This document shows, piece after piece, positions 1 through 11,624 of a stretch of 64,000 bases of DNA; position 1 is the first letter of the stretch, and each line of letters begins with the position of its first letter. Made by a program: the position numbers and the translations under genes. This DNA is from Spirodela intermedia (Eukaryota; Streptophyta; Magnoliopsida; Alismatales; Araceae). A model generated the notes under the pieces. That model saw nothing but the letters and a program-made list of their open reading frames with translations, did no database searches and was not told the DNA's origin. The DNA lies in assembly GCA_902729315.2 (NCBI GenBank), contig LR746264.1, forward strand, positions 10,199,878 through 10,263,877, read 5' to 3'.

Positions 1-306
1 AGCCAGTATGATAGGCTTTGAACGATGAGAATGCCTGTTTAAGGGCGGTGATTCTTTCTATGTGTTTTTTAAACGTCATCAAGGAAGTGGGGATCTGCAG
101 CCAAGAGCTTTTTGAACACCCAAATGAAACTCAAAGTCCCCTGATCGCATCTTCACTTGATTGCCGTTGGCTGTTTGAATTTATTTATTTTCATTCGTTT
201 GTGTGCTTTTCATCTAAGAATCCATGTACGTACTCTATTTCTGCCTTACCGTTTCTGTATGGTAAGATATAGACTCTGCTCACAACCTGAGCCTATTCTG
301 TTGCAG

Positions 307-1189
307 CAAAAGCACTAAATAGGCTGTTGAGTAATGACTTGGTGGCACTTAAAGGTTGCTGCCCAAACTGTGGAGAGGAGGTGAACTCTACGGTTTTACT
401 CGTGTCTTGATCAGTCGTTCTTTAAACTTGGTGATTTTTCTGCCTTCTCTCGCAGTAATCTAAGTCCTCTTCCTTTGCAGGTCTTTGCCTTTGTGAAGCC
501 AGGGAAGTCCCATCAGCAGCCCCACAGCACAGAATGCCACGTGTGCGGATGTTATCTAGAATTCCGTACAAAAGTAGAGGTATGCTGTTTTCATTAACTA
601 TAGTTTTAAAAAGTATTCAGCAACGTTGCAACAAGTATTCTCACTAGATCATGAACAGCATTCAGATTCTGGCACCATTCTCTCACCTCTCTCAAGGGTT
701 TTGCCATTTTTTTTTTGCTGTGGAGGGAGTAGATATATTCGATATAAATAAATTGAATAATGATTGGAAAAAAGATTCTTCCAAGGGGTGTCTATGGATC
801 AGGTTATGTCCGTAGACATATTCTTGCCATTTATAATGATAATGATTAATTCGCTGTTTGATAGCTGCAAAGAAGTAGATCAGAAATCTCAGATCGTTTT
901 GCTGCCCTGTTTCAAAAACCTCATCATCCCTACCCTTATTGTCTACACAACAGCAGCCCATGAAATTTCCAACCTGACATGAAAACTCCTTCCCTTAAAG
1001 ACAGGTGGAACAAAGATGCTCTTTTTCAGCACACTTTCCCCATCCTGCTGATATGACCCGTCTTTCTAACGTTCTCCCCCCTTTCAAATCTATATGCAGA
1101 AATCTGTCTCCAACCCTAGCAAGCGTTGGGTCTATGGCCGCATATACCTGGTTCCCAGGGGCAACTCCGGGCGACGAAGGTGGGGGTAG
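307..1189 (+). CDS. PGR5-like (PGRL1/PGRL2-type) protein, last three exons only
   Basis: Three exons are supported by reading frame and GT-AG junctions: 307-380, 481-579 and 1100-1189 (TGA stop). Joined, they read a zinc-ribbon-like C-terminal region: CCPNCGEE, then VFAFVK, then ECHVCGCYLEF, then a basic end RWVYGRIYLVPRGN...RRRWG. The order 'LKGxCPNCG' followed by a second CxxC matches the stromal C-terminal region of PGRL thylakoid proteins, which work with PGR5 in cyclic electron flow around photosystem I; the related PGRL2 is another candidate. The 5' part, with transit peptide and membrane segments, lies outside the window, and the exon at 307 opens in the middle of a codon. The family name rests on remembered sequence, so PGRL1 versus PGRL2 is not resolved. 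Position beside an ORP3 gene supports PGRL2. Confidence 0.6.
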
Positions 1190-2145
1190 CTCATTGTGGC
1201 AATTGCTCAACGCAGTCAACGCCAAGATGTCAATGGTAAGGTGTAATGTCCATTTTTTGGCAAGTATAATCGATAGCTGATTATGCCTCCCAAGGCCAAT
1301 GAGGATCGATGAATCCGGTCCGCACTCCTCTTGAATCCGCTGTACTGATGGCGGCAAAAGGGGGTGTATTAGCTGCAAAGAAGGAAGAATTCTCGTAGGA
1401 TGACTGTAAATTGAACTAAGTCCAAAACCATGATTACCATGAATATTTATTCATAGCTACCACGATTGACTGGTTTTTGTCTGAATGAGCGATTAGATTC
1501 TCTAACTGTAGAAACAAATGGCACAGCTTGCAGCCCCTTCGGTGGACCGAAGTCAGTGAGGTCAGGCCATCTGAATCACTGAAGCCCGATTCGGATCGAT
1601 GCTTGCTTTCCTAACACTCTGGAGGTTGAGTTGGATCTACCAAGAAGGGGGACCCCTGAAATCAGGGTGGCTGCTCCCGATCTCGACCCAGATATTCTCT
1701 GAAGAAGATGAGGTACAGCATGAAAATAATGGTGTGTGCATGGAATACTGATATGGGCCCCGCTCACCCTGCTCGGCATTCTCTCATGGAATGTTAGCTT
1801 TATCTCTCTAAATATTGATAAGCCCATAAAAACTATAGTTCTCCTGGTTTGTAATTGCCCTGTCTAATTGTGTATTGGACCATTAATCTCCCCTTTAACC
1901 CTCATAGACAATCAAGAAGAGTAGAGAGAGAGAGAGAGACCCTATGTCAGCCCATTGGCTCTACAACGGTTTTTGAGGGCCTAAAGCCAATCTGAGAAAT
2001 GGGGGGCTTTCCAACAAGTTAAACTGTTTTACAGAGAGATACTAAAACCAGGTAAATACCCAGATAAATTCATAAAAGACGCTGCTTTGTTGCTATCTGC
2101 TTCGTTTCCCTTCGTCGTTGGAAGAAGCCAGGGCTGCTCCCATGG
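1190..2145. other. Intergenic interval between PGRL and PPR genes
   Basis: No coding region is supported here. It holds the 3' flank of the PGRL gene, a short (GA)n tract near 1924-1940 and the PPR upstream region. Confidence 0.6.
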
Positions 2146-3990
2146 ATGGCGGATCTGGAGATCCTGGACCTGCCCCCCGCCGAGCTCGCGCAGAGGCGCC
2201 GTGTTCTCTCCCTGCTGAGCATCCCCGAGAAGCACCGCAGCGTGGACTCCCTGAAAAGGCTCTACGCCTGCGTCGTCCGGGCGCGGCTCCACAGGACCTG
2301 CAACTTCGCCGTGGGGAACCTCGCGGCCCGCTGCGCCGCCCTTGGCCTCATGCCCTACGCCCTCCGCATGTTTGAGCAGATGCCGGAGCCGAACTCCTTC
2401 GTCTGGAACACCCTGATCAGAGGATTCCAGCAGAACCGCCGCCCGGAGGTCTCGCTGCTCTTCTTCGGTGCGATGCGCGCTCGCGGCGTCGTCGGCGATC
2501 GCTTCACCTTCCTCAACGCCTTCAGGGCCTGCGCCGATATGCAGGACCTTCGCAGGGGGCGATGGGTGCAGGGGCAGCTGGTGAAGGTCAGCTTGGGGCT
2601 CGACGCCCGCGTGGGCAGCTGCCTGATCGAATTCTACTCTGCTTGCGAGGACATGGCCGCTGCCAGGCAGGTCTTCGACGAAATGCCTCTGAGGGACGCC
2701 GTCTCCTGGACGGTGACTGTATCCGGGTACGTCAACGTGAAGTGCGACATGGAGGGCGCGAGGAAGCTGTTCGAGGAAATGCCTGTGAAGGATCTCGTGG
2801 TCTGGAGTGTTGTGATCGCAGGCTACGTGAAGGCGGGGGACGTGGGCGCCGCTCGAGACCTCTTCGACAGGGCCCCTAGAAAGGACCTGCTGATGTACAA
2901 CACCATGCTCGGCGGGTACGCCAGGTCTGGAGAAGCGGACGGTTTGCTCCGCCTGTTCGAAGAAATGCCCGAGAGAGACGTGGTCTCCTGGAACACGGCC
3001 ATCTCTAGCCTCGTCCAGCGTGGGAGGATCCGTGAGGCGTGTGCGCTCTTCCAGAAGATGCAGCAGCTCGAGAACCAGAGGCCGAACGAGGTGACGCTGG
3101 CCAGCCTTCTCTCCGGCTGCGCGCAAGCGGGCGCCCTGGACATGGGCCGAGCGATCCACTCCTACATAGACAGGGAGAGCTTCTTCTCTCTAGATTCCAC
3201 GGTGGGGACGGCCCTGGTCGACATGTACTCCAAGTGCGGCGAGCTCGACAGCGCCTTGCGCGTCTTCTCCTCCATCGGAAAGAGAGATACGGCAGCATGG
3301 AACGCCATGATCACGGGGCTCTGCACCAACGGCCGCAGCAGGCGAGCCCTGGACCTCTTCCGCCGGATGCAGCGGGAGAACGTCCGGCCGAACGGGGTGA
3401 CGATGGTGGGCGTCCTGTCCGCCTGCGCCCACGCCGGCATGGTCGACGAGGGGCGCCGGTGCTTCGAGGCCATGCGCCGCGAGCTGGCCGTCGCGCCGGG
3501 GGTTGAGCACTACGGCTGCATGGTGGACCTGCTGGGCCGCGCGGGACGGCTACGGGAGGCCTACGAGCTGGCGCGGAGCATGCCCGTGCCGCCGCACGCC
3601 GGCGTGTGGGGCGCGCTGCTTGGCGCGTGCCGGATCCACGCCGAGGTGGAGCTCGCCGAGCGGTCCCTCGAGCGCCTCCTGGAGCTGGACCTCGACGACA
3701 ACGGCGGCGGGGGGTACATGGCAATCATGTGCAATATCTACGCCGACGCCGGCAGGTGGGCCGACGCCGCCCGAGTGAGGGAGCTGATGAGGAAGAAGGG
3801 GGTCGTCAAGGCCGCCGGACGCAGCTCTGTGGAGATCAACGGCGAGGTCCACGAGTTCGCCGCCGGCGACGAGAAGCATCCCCGGCGGCGGGAGATCTAC
3901 GAGATGGTCGATGAGATATCCGCGAGACTGCGACGGGATTACGACGGGGTAGACGACGCCTTCATTAATGTACCAGCCAGCGAAGGATAG
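2146..3990 (+). CDS. Pentatricopeptide repeat protein, PLS class with E/E+ tail
   Basis: A single uninterrupted 614-residue frame, typical of intronless plant PPR genes. About ten P/L/S repeats are visible from roughly residue 45 to 500, with landmarks such as RNTLIRGF-like 'WNTLIRGF', 'VVSWNTAISS', 'LVDMYSKCG' and 'HYGCMVDLLGRAGRL'. An E/E+ region follows ('WGALLGACRIH...', 'VKAAGRSSVEING'). It ends soon after 'DEKHPRRREIYEMVDEISARL' and has no DYW deaminase domain. E-class PPR proteins bind organellar RNA, mostly for C-to-U editing, and would recruit a deaminase in trans. The ATG at 2146 is the first in frame; an ATG four bases upstream is in another frame. GC and GC3 are far above the flanks. 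A 376-codon antisense frame covers the same bases and is a shadow. The RNA target cannot be told. Confidence 0.93.
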   Translation: MADLEILDLPPAELAQRRRVLSLLSIPEKHRSVDSLKRLYACVVRARLHRTCNFAVGNLAARCAALGLMPYALRMFEQMPEPNSFVWNTLIRGFQQNRRPEVSLLFFGAMRARGVVGDRFTFLNAFRACADMQDLRRGRWVQGQLVKVSLGLDARVGSCLIEFYSACEDMAAARQVFDEMPLRDAVSWTVTVSGYVNVKCDMEGARKLFEEMPVKDLVVWSVVIAGYVKAGDVGAARDLFDRAPRKDLLMYNTMLGGYARSGEADGLLRLFEEMPERDVVSWNTAISSLVQRGRIREACALFQKMQQLENQRPNEVTLASLLSGCAQAGALDMGRAIHSYIDRESFFSLDSTVGTALVDMYSKCGELDSALRVFSSIGKRDTAAWNAMITGLCTNGRSRRALDLFRRMQRENVRPNGVTMVGVLSACAHAGMVDEGRRCFEAMRRELAVAPGVEHYGCMVDLLGRAGRLREAYELARSMPVPPHAGVWGALLGACRIHAEVELAERSLERLLELDLDDNGGGGYMAIMCNIYADAGRWADAARVRELMRKKGVVKAAGRSSVEINGEVHEFAAGDEKHPRRREIYEMVDEISARLRRDYDGVDDAFINVPASEG

Positions 3991-5557
3991 CAAATGAATT
4001 CTTTCAATCGAAATCATGAAAATGGGCACCAGAGAGGTGGATTACGTTGACCAAATCGTCATTCCCTTTTGCTCGGGCGAACAAAAGACATGACGAGCGA
4101 GCGAGGGACGACGAGTAAACCAGTCAAAACTGGAAAGAGGCTGTGGTCAAGAACGCAGATCAGCAAAACAAGGGAGGAAATATTCAGCGCTAGAAAACGA
4201 GCAACGACAGACTGATCAGGGACCAAAAAATATTACAAAAATAAATCAAATAATGCATCTTCAAAACCAGGTAATTACTATTATTTTACATAAAAAATGA
4301 GCCAAAAAAAGTGTCCGGTATATCATTTTAATCAGTATTTTATTGATCAGTATACAAGCTAGTGATCGGTAGCTAAATTGTGGCTACACAGATAAAAAAA
4401 ACACTGCTCACCAGATCCAAACGGCATTGCTGGAATCGGCTTCTGTGTTCTAAAGCGCCTCAAAATCTGTGGTGATCTGTAGGTTATGGAGGTCTCTGGA
4501 TCCAGCAACCGAGGCGATCTGACCAATCTCGTAGACGGGAGATCGTGGTTGAGTCCTCGGCACGGTTTCTTCTTCGTCGGCTGCTTTCCCCGCCGATCCA
4601 GAGACCTTACCATCTGAATCGGAGCTCCCGGAAAATCTGAATGCGAGGAGGGGAGGAAGAAGACGATCATTCGCATCAGAAATCAGTGTTGACGACAAAC
4701 AACAGAAAAAAATAAATAAATGCATCGATATTTTTAAAGAAAAATACGTAGGACGAATCATACCTTTCCTCTGCGCAAAAATAAATAAAAAATCGACGGA
4801 CGGAGATCGGAACGAGCAGATGAGATCATCTCCTTGAAGAATTTACGTCGTATCCTTCGCTGGAAATCCACCCGCGTGGTCCACCGCGTTTGCGCTGTCC
4901 GACACGACCGCCGCCAGTCCAGCGCCTGACCGAGGCGACTCCGGACGACGTGGATAGTGCTGTCGTCGCGCCGAGGGGAGAATCTCTGTTTTACCCTTTT
5001 TCCGCGTCTCTTATTTGGCTATCACATGGCTCAGAGCACGTGTTAAGCAAATAAACCCTCGATTACATCGAGAATGGTCAATGAAAAAAAAAGGCTCATT
5101 CTAATGTACTAATTTAGTAATAAATTATGGCTGTAAATTCTGATTAATGGGGCCATGAATGAGTCAAATTTTCAAAAAGGCGGAATATTTTAAAGGATAT
5201 AATTACCGTGCAGGCAGATGGCGTCACACGATAGCGTCTCCTTGGATGTGTCCGCGGGATACCACATCGGGGCATGTGATGTCCTGAGACGGGTTCTCTG
5301 CCACTTTCCTTCTTCCGCGGGTGATTAAATCGCCGACCGTCGCTCCGGACGGCGGAAGCGAGAGCATCGCCCTCGGGCTGCGGTCCTCACTCCCTTCTTC
5401 GGCGCCAGTCTTTCCTCCATTCCCCTGGGGATCCCCCGCTCCTGCGGTCCTTGTTTGGAGTGTCGGAGCTTTCCAGGGATCGGGGATCCGGTCAGCGTCG
5501 GAGAAGCCCGATTGGAGGATCCATTCCAAGATCTTGCTCTAACTAGGGTTTTTCGAG
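3991..5557. other. Intergenic; PPR 3' flank and ORP3 upstream region
   Basis: No firm gene. A minus-strand open stretch (about 4450-4680) reads an acidic, serine-rich sequence containing 'GKAADEEETVP' but shows no recognised domain or clear start. AT-rich tracts surround it. The end of the interval is the 5' leader of the ORP3 gene. Confidence 0.4.
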
Positions 5558-8500
5558 ATGGCATCTGAGGATCAGCAGCCGGCGAGCGGCGGATTCTTCT
5601 CGGCGATCACGTCGAGTGTACGTAATTGGGGAAACGCGGTGCACAAATCGGTAAACGGGTAAAGAAGACTGACCGCGTTTCCAAACTTACCCTGCCTATG
5701 TTATTTGTGGTCTCCATCTTCTGTAAAGTTTCGGCAATGCGAGGAATTTTTTTACCATCGTATATGTTTAGCTGTTTTGCCTCGAGTTTCCTTTCGTTCT
5801 TCTAGGAGAACAGAGGTATTTGTTCGGTTAATGGCCCGGAATTGACTGACTTCCATATTTGCCCCTGACAACGTCGAGTTCAAGGCATTGGGTCGAAATT
5901 GTGTAGTGGACGCTAATAACGTGGTATTAAGGTCACGTGGATGATACGCTTCAGAGGTTGGCGAACATTGGCGACCAACGTGTGATCCTAGATGGTCGAG
6001 TTCAGTATCAGAATTTCAGTGAGGGATTGTAGTCGATGAAAGGTGTTTCATCTGTGAGTGTTAAAACCGGGATTTTTACCTGATTATTCTTCTAAAATTG
6101 TTGGAATCATTTCACAAGAATCACGCAGCCTCTCTACTTCTTGCTTTGACGATTTCATCCATAGTCTCTCCCGCGCAAACCCTCATTCCAGACAATTGCT
6201 ATTGGAGCTAAACATGTGACGTGGTCTATATAACCCTCTACACATGTTCCACCGTAACGTGATTATTGCTTTGATCATTTAAAAATGTGTCCTGTGATCG
6301 ATTTTTTAGCCTTGTTTCTACAGAGTCTAAGATAATATAATTTAGCATGCACAAAAGGACCACTGTAGTTTCACATATGCTTCAGTTAAAGCTCGAGCTC
6401 CTAGCAACATACATTTTCAGTTTGTTTGGAACAAGTGGATCACACTCTTTCCTCGGTATCTTGGCGTCATTACCCTTCCTCCTTAATATTTTTGGCCGGC
6501 ATCCATCTCTGTTCTTGCGCTGACATAAATCTCAATTTCTCTTTACGTGTTCTGGGCCTGTTGTTTGAACAGCGAGGATTATTCCCCGAACTGAGAGCAG
6601 TGCATTGTTTTTCTTCGTATGACTTCTCACGCGATGTCAAAGATTTCTCAGTTGGTGAAGCCTCACTCCACTAACTAAAAAACCGGAAACTCGACATATC
6701 GTATGTGATACAAGTCCTGGTTTCCTTTGTTGGAGCCTTGCCTTGTGTCGGTGAGCAACCAACTGTCCTAGCTTCATACGTGTGTGTTTTTGGCCCCAAA
6801 CCACTAGCTAATTCTGTTTCCTTATGCTAAATTAGCTGTATTTTAAGGAAAACTTCCTGGACGTTTCCCATTGCATGTTTTAATCAGTTTTGTTGTCTTT
6901 AACATACGTCCAGACTTTTGGGATACGAGGGATTGGAGGTTATAAATCCAGAGGGAGGCACAGAAGATGCGGAAGAGGAAGCTCATAGGGGCAGATGGAA
7001 GGAAGAGGTTTTTTTTCTAACTTAATCCTTGTGATCAATAACAACTATCGTGTGGTCAGGTTTCGTATTCACCACGGAATGTCATGCATAAAGTGGTCCA
7101 CACAGTGGAATTAGTTTATAATGAGCACATGCAAAAGTTTTTGAGTTATCACCAATTTAATAATATTAGTCATCATTGCAAGGTAATATACTTTATTTAC
7201 TGTACTCAATAATCTGTGAAATTATTTCGCACTTCTGAGAGGTTCATATCTTCATTTTATTTTTTTTCTTTGGTTGCTCAGAACTGAACAATCAACTAAG
7301 AGCGAGGATTTCGTTTTAACAGGAGAGAAATGGACAGTACACTCTGGACCTTCATAATAGGAAATCCATATAACCGGATAAGACATGACATGACAACTCG
7401 GGAACAAGAGAGGGAAGAGAGCAATGAAAAGAGTGAAATATCAGGACAGGAGAGAAGGACGGGAGAAGAATAGAACTTCATCGTTTGTCCTCGCTACCTT
7501 TTCCCTTGTTCAGCCTCTATCATTTAAAATGACATATTTTTCGAGAGGATTCCTCAAATAATGTCCTCCATCATAGAACAAGAAAGTATAGCTTTTGAAA
7601 CGTTTATTCAAAAATTACTCTCCACTATGTCGTCATGTAAGTCCGCTTTCATGTACATAAGTGCGAATGGTACTCTTTAACTATGACAACTATACCTCTT
7701 TATTAACCTTTTCTTGTAGAACTTTACAAGTGCAAAAATTCTTCATGCAGTATTGTGAGATGAATGTATAGATATGCATGGCCATTTTATTATGTGTTTC
7801 GATTCTTTTCCGAGTTTTTTGAAGTATCAGTGGTACAGATATGTTAACCTGATATATTAAGCAAAGGAGGAGATGCATGATTTGGGAGACTTGTCCCATC
7901 TATCCATTCTTTTCTGTTTTTTCTTGACTATCCCATTCTCTCCACTTACTCAGCAAATATAATAAATAGTTTCTCCTCTATCCATGACAGTCTCGTGTAG
8001 TGTTGGCTATCTCTGACGTTTAAACGAAAAGTAGCCCTCTTTTTATATTTTTTTCCCATGTTTACTCTTCCCGTGTTCATCGTTATTTTCACGTCCAACT
8101 TTGTTTCTTTAGTAATTGGAGTTTTCACTATTTTTTTTATTTTCACGATTAGCTCTCTATTCATACATAATTCGTTATTTTGCAGGACCGTGATGGTTAC
8201 TGGAAGATGATGCATAAATACGTAGGATCTGATGTCACATCAATGGTGACCCTTCCGGTTATAATTTTTGAGCCGATGACTATGCTTCAGAAAATGGCGG
8301 AGGTCTGCTTTTCCCTAGGAGACAGAGTTAAAGAGATTAAAACGAGGGATCATTTTATAGTCCTTTTTCCATCTTCAGTGAAGGGTTTGATATTGACGTT
8401 AATTTGATCACATGACTTCTTAAGTTGAATTATCAGCAGAATCGCTTGGTTCCTTTATGATCCAGAAATTTAAAAATCGTTATTGCACTATAATTTCTGC

Positions 8501-11500
8501 ATATAAATATAATGGCTATATTTAAAGGGACCATCATGGTCTTTTATTTTTATAACATCGCTTGTGAGAATGCCTTTGGTTAATCATTGAATATGGTTAA
8601 ACAAAGTTTTCCAAAGTGAACATTAATTTTTGAAATACTAGTTCGTTTTGTAAACCATCTTCGTTTGTGATTATTTAAAAAAAAAAATGTTTGTGATAAT
8701 GTTACAGGACTAAACGCTAGCCACTTTATGACCGCCATCAGACCTTGCTGAATGTTTTGTGCTTGTTGCAGTTAATGGAATATTGTCATTTGCTCGATCT
8801 GGCAGATGAATGTGAGGATCCTTACCTGCGGTTGGTTTATGCCTGTAAGTGAGCATTTACCTTTGATTCATATACCGTGTCATGAGCACAGATGGTTTAA
8901 ATGATCACCGATTGTATTCTTCTCAGCTTCCTGGGCAGTATCTGTCTACTTTGCCTATCAGCGGACGTGGAAGCCTTTTAATCCCATTCTGGGTGAGACA
9001 TACGAGATGGTTAATCATAGAGGGATCACGTTCATTTCAGAACAGGTTTCATCACTTTAAGCCAGCTCTCCTCTTTTGTTCAGATTTCTCACTTTATCCC
9101 CGATTTTTAGTCTTCCGCATAAATGCTTGATTTTCAGTCACCTTGGCATGTAACTAATTTATTTTTTTTCTCTTCAAATATTACTTCTGCTAGAGCTCAA
9201 ATTTCATCTCATGTTTCTACTTTCAGGTTAGCCATCACCCTCCAATGAGTGCGGGGCATGCCGAGAATGAACATTTCACTTATGACGTCACTTCGAAGTT
9301 AAAAACAAAGTTTTTAGGAAATTCTGTGGATGTGTATCCTGTTGGTCGGTGAGTTATATTCTGTACATTCTTGTCTTTGCCGAAAGTATCGGAACCTCTC
9401 TTATCTTACTCTGACGCCATTTAATGCTATACGTTTTCTTACAAACTTGGATAGTACTTAGTGAAAATAATAATGCCTGAAAATGTTGATATTTATTTAG
9501 TGAACGTTAATGATGATCTATTTTTCTTCTTCTCTATGCCAAAGTTATGTAATGCAGACATTGCCATATAAACACAAGCAAGTCTGGCTTAATAAAGGCT
9601 ATGCGGACCTGATAAAAACCTAATTAAGTGATATTAATATATCTGAAGACAAGCCTTCCATGATTTGTGTACTGTGCACATACCCACATTTCTGTAACAT
9701 CTGACAATCAAGGATTGTCCTCCATCTGAGGTGCGCCTGACCAGGTATCGTTGGATACGCCATCGGAGTAGTAGGGTTTTTGTCCAGGGCGACATTCTTA
9801 TTAATCGTGCCTTTTTAGATTATTCTTTTTCGTGATACCATCATCATTGTACACAGAAGCACTTTAATTGATATTTTATTGGCCGTGAGAGAACCTTTTA
9901 CTTGTTATTGAGATGCAATATCTAGAGCCAAAGATGATGGTGAATTACATTATTTTTATTTGAGATAAGAAACAGAAAATTTATGTTTTAAAATCTATGA
10001 TACATACAGCTTTTCGTCACTTGCCTCTTGATAAACTATCAGCATCATCATCATCATCATCATCATCGATCTGTATTCGTCACGAGTAAATGAAATCCTT
10101 AGTTTCTTTGATGCTCATTTGTTGCTTTGATCCATGATGTTGGTTGCTTACTCTTATTCTTTAAACTGAACAAGTACCTCTGAATTTTTTTTGTTGCTAT
10201 TCAGGACTAGAGTTACTCTCAAAAGAGATGGCGTCGTTTTAGATTTGGTTCCTCCTCCGACCAAAGTCAACAACCTTATATTCGGAAGGACGTGGGTTGA
10301 CTCCCCTGGGGAGATGATCATGACGAACCTGACAACTGGGGACAAAGTCGTCTTATACTTCCAACCCTGCGGATGGTTTGGGTAAAGATTGCTTCTAAAG
10401 CCAAGCAGTCTTCAATTTACTGGAACTCATCAAACATTTATATTCTGCAAGCTATGATCAATATTTTCTTTCATATAACTCTGCATTGCTTCCTGGATTC
10501 TACATCTTAGAAGCCTCCTTTGGGGACATGGATTGAATCATCTGCTTCGCTTTGATGTTTCTATTTTAAAACGTTATAAATTGACTTAGAGTTTCCCATT
10601 TATCCTCCTTTCAGAGCTGGTCGATATGAAGTCGATGGATTTGTGTACAATGCAGAAGAGGAACCCAAGATTCTAATGACCGGAAAATGGAACGAATCCT
10701 TGAGCTACCAACCGTGTGATATGGAAGGGGAGCCAATTCCAGGCACTGAGATGAAAGAGGTTCATTTCTCAATCATGGATACTTGCCAACCCTTTGCCAG
10801 TCTGATCATCCACCTTCTTCCTCGGTCAAGTCTTTCCGTTGACTTGACCCAACACAAAAGGGCAGGGAGAAACAGGCACAGCTGGGAGCTGACCTTCGAT
10901 CTCCCTCGGTTTTATTCTATTTATGGGAACATGAGCCCGAAATCATATCTTTAGTGCCTGTTCTGTGGCGAACAACAGCCAATAAAAGGAAAAAAAATAA
11001 ATCCTCTTCCCCTAATCCCCCTCTTCGATTCCAGGTCTGGAGGGTCGCCCCTGTTCCAGAGAACGACAAGTTTCAGTACACCCATTTTGCTCATAAAGTC
11101 AACAGCTTCAACACAGCTCCTAAGAAGCTACTGGCATCAGATTCCCGTCTTCGGCCCGATCGGTACGCCCTTGAAAAGGGCGATATGAGCAAAGCCGGCG
11201 CCGAAAAATCCAGGTACTATTTCTCCCTCTTCCCCAACTAATCCCCTCTTCTCCCGATAATCTCAATCTATGCTGAGAAGATCACCAAAGTAAAATTTAT
11301 TTATTTATTTATTTATGTATTTATTTATGTATGTATGTATGTATGTATTTATTTATTTATTTATTTATTTATTGCAGTCTGGAGGAGAGGCAGAGGGCGG
11401 AGAAGAAGAACCGTGAAAGCCAGGGGCATCAGTTCAGTCCCAGGTGGTTCGACATGACCGAGGAGGTCACAGCGACGCCTTGGGGAGAACTGGAGATATA

Positions 11501-11624
11501 CCAGTTTAACGGCAAGTACAGCGCCCACAGGGCCGCCATCGACGGCTCCGACTCCATCGAGCAGCCCGACATAACCTCCATCGAGTTCAATCCATGGCAG
11601 TACGCCGACCTTCAGGCCAAATGA
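5558..11624 (+). CDS. ORP3: Oxysterol-binding-protein-related protein, ORP3 type
   Basis: Ten exons join in frame: 5558-5658, 6914-7007, 8186-8302, 8772-8844, 8927-9045, 9227-9348, 10205-10381, 10615-10759, 11035-11213 and 11378-11624. The product is 457 residues, which I recall as the length of the Arabidopsis ORP3 group. The N terminus is the plant-specific MASEDQQ...[19 protein letters not shown]; it has no PH domain. The OSBP core starts near residue 70, and the family signature EQVSHHPP falls at 167-174, across the exon 5/6 junction. '[10 protein letters not shown]' and '[12 protein letters not shown]'-like lipid-pocket segments are also present. Such proteins move sterols or PI4P between membranes, probably at ER contacts. 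Every junction is GT-AG with kept phase. The intron before exon 10 ends in a (TTTA)n tract, and another intron holds (CAT)8. Confidence 0.95.
10043..10066 (+). repeat. (CAT)8 microsatellite in an ORP3 intron
   Basis: Eight perfect CAT units lie in the intron between ORP3 exons 6 and 7, about 140 bases before the acceptor. Confidence 0.95.
11298..11373 (+). repeat. (TTTA)n/(TGTA)n microsatellite at a 3' splice site
   Basis: An almost pure TTTA/TGTA tetranucleotide run ends four bases before the TTGCAG acceptor of ORP3 exon 10, so it stands in for the usual polypyrimidine tract. Confidence 0.9.

Noticed and set aside
2029-3159. 376-codon minus-strand frame
   Set aside because: It mirrors the PPR gene; it arises from high GC3 on the coding strand and has no domain.
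4359-4761. Minus-strand frames that could be a small two-exon gene
   Set aside because: No recognised domain, no convincing start or splice signals; left as intergenic.
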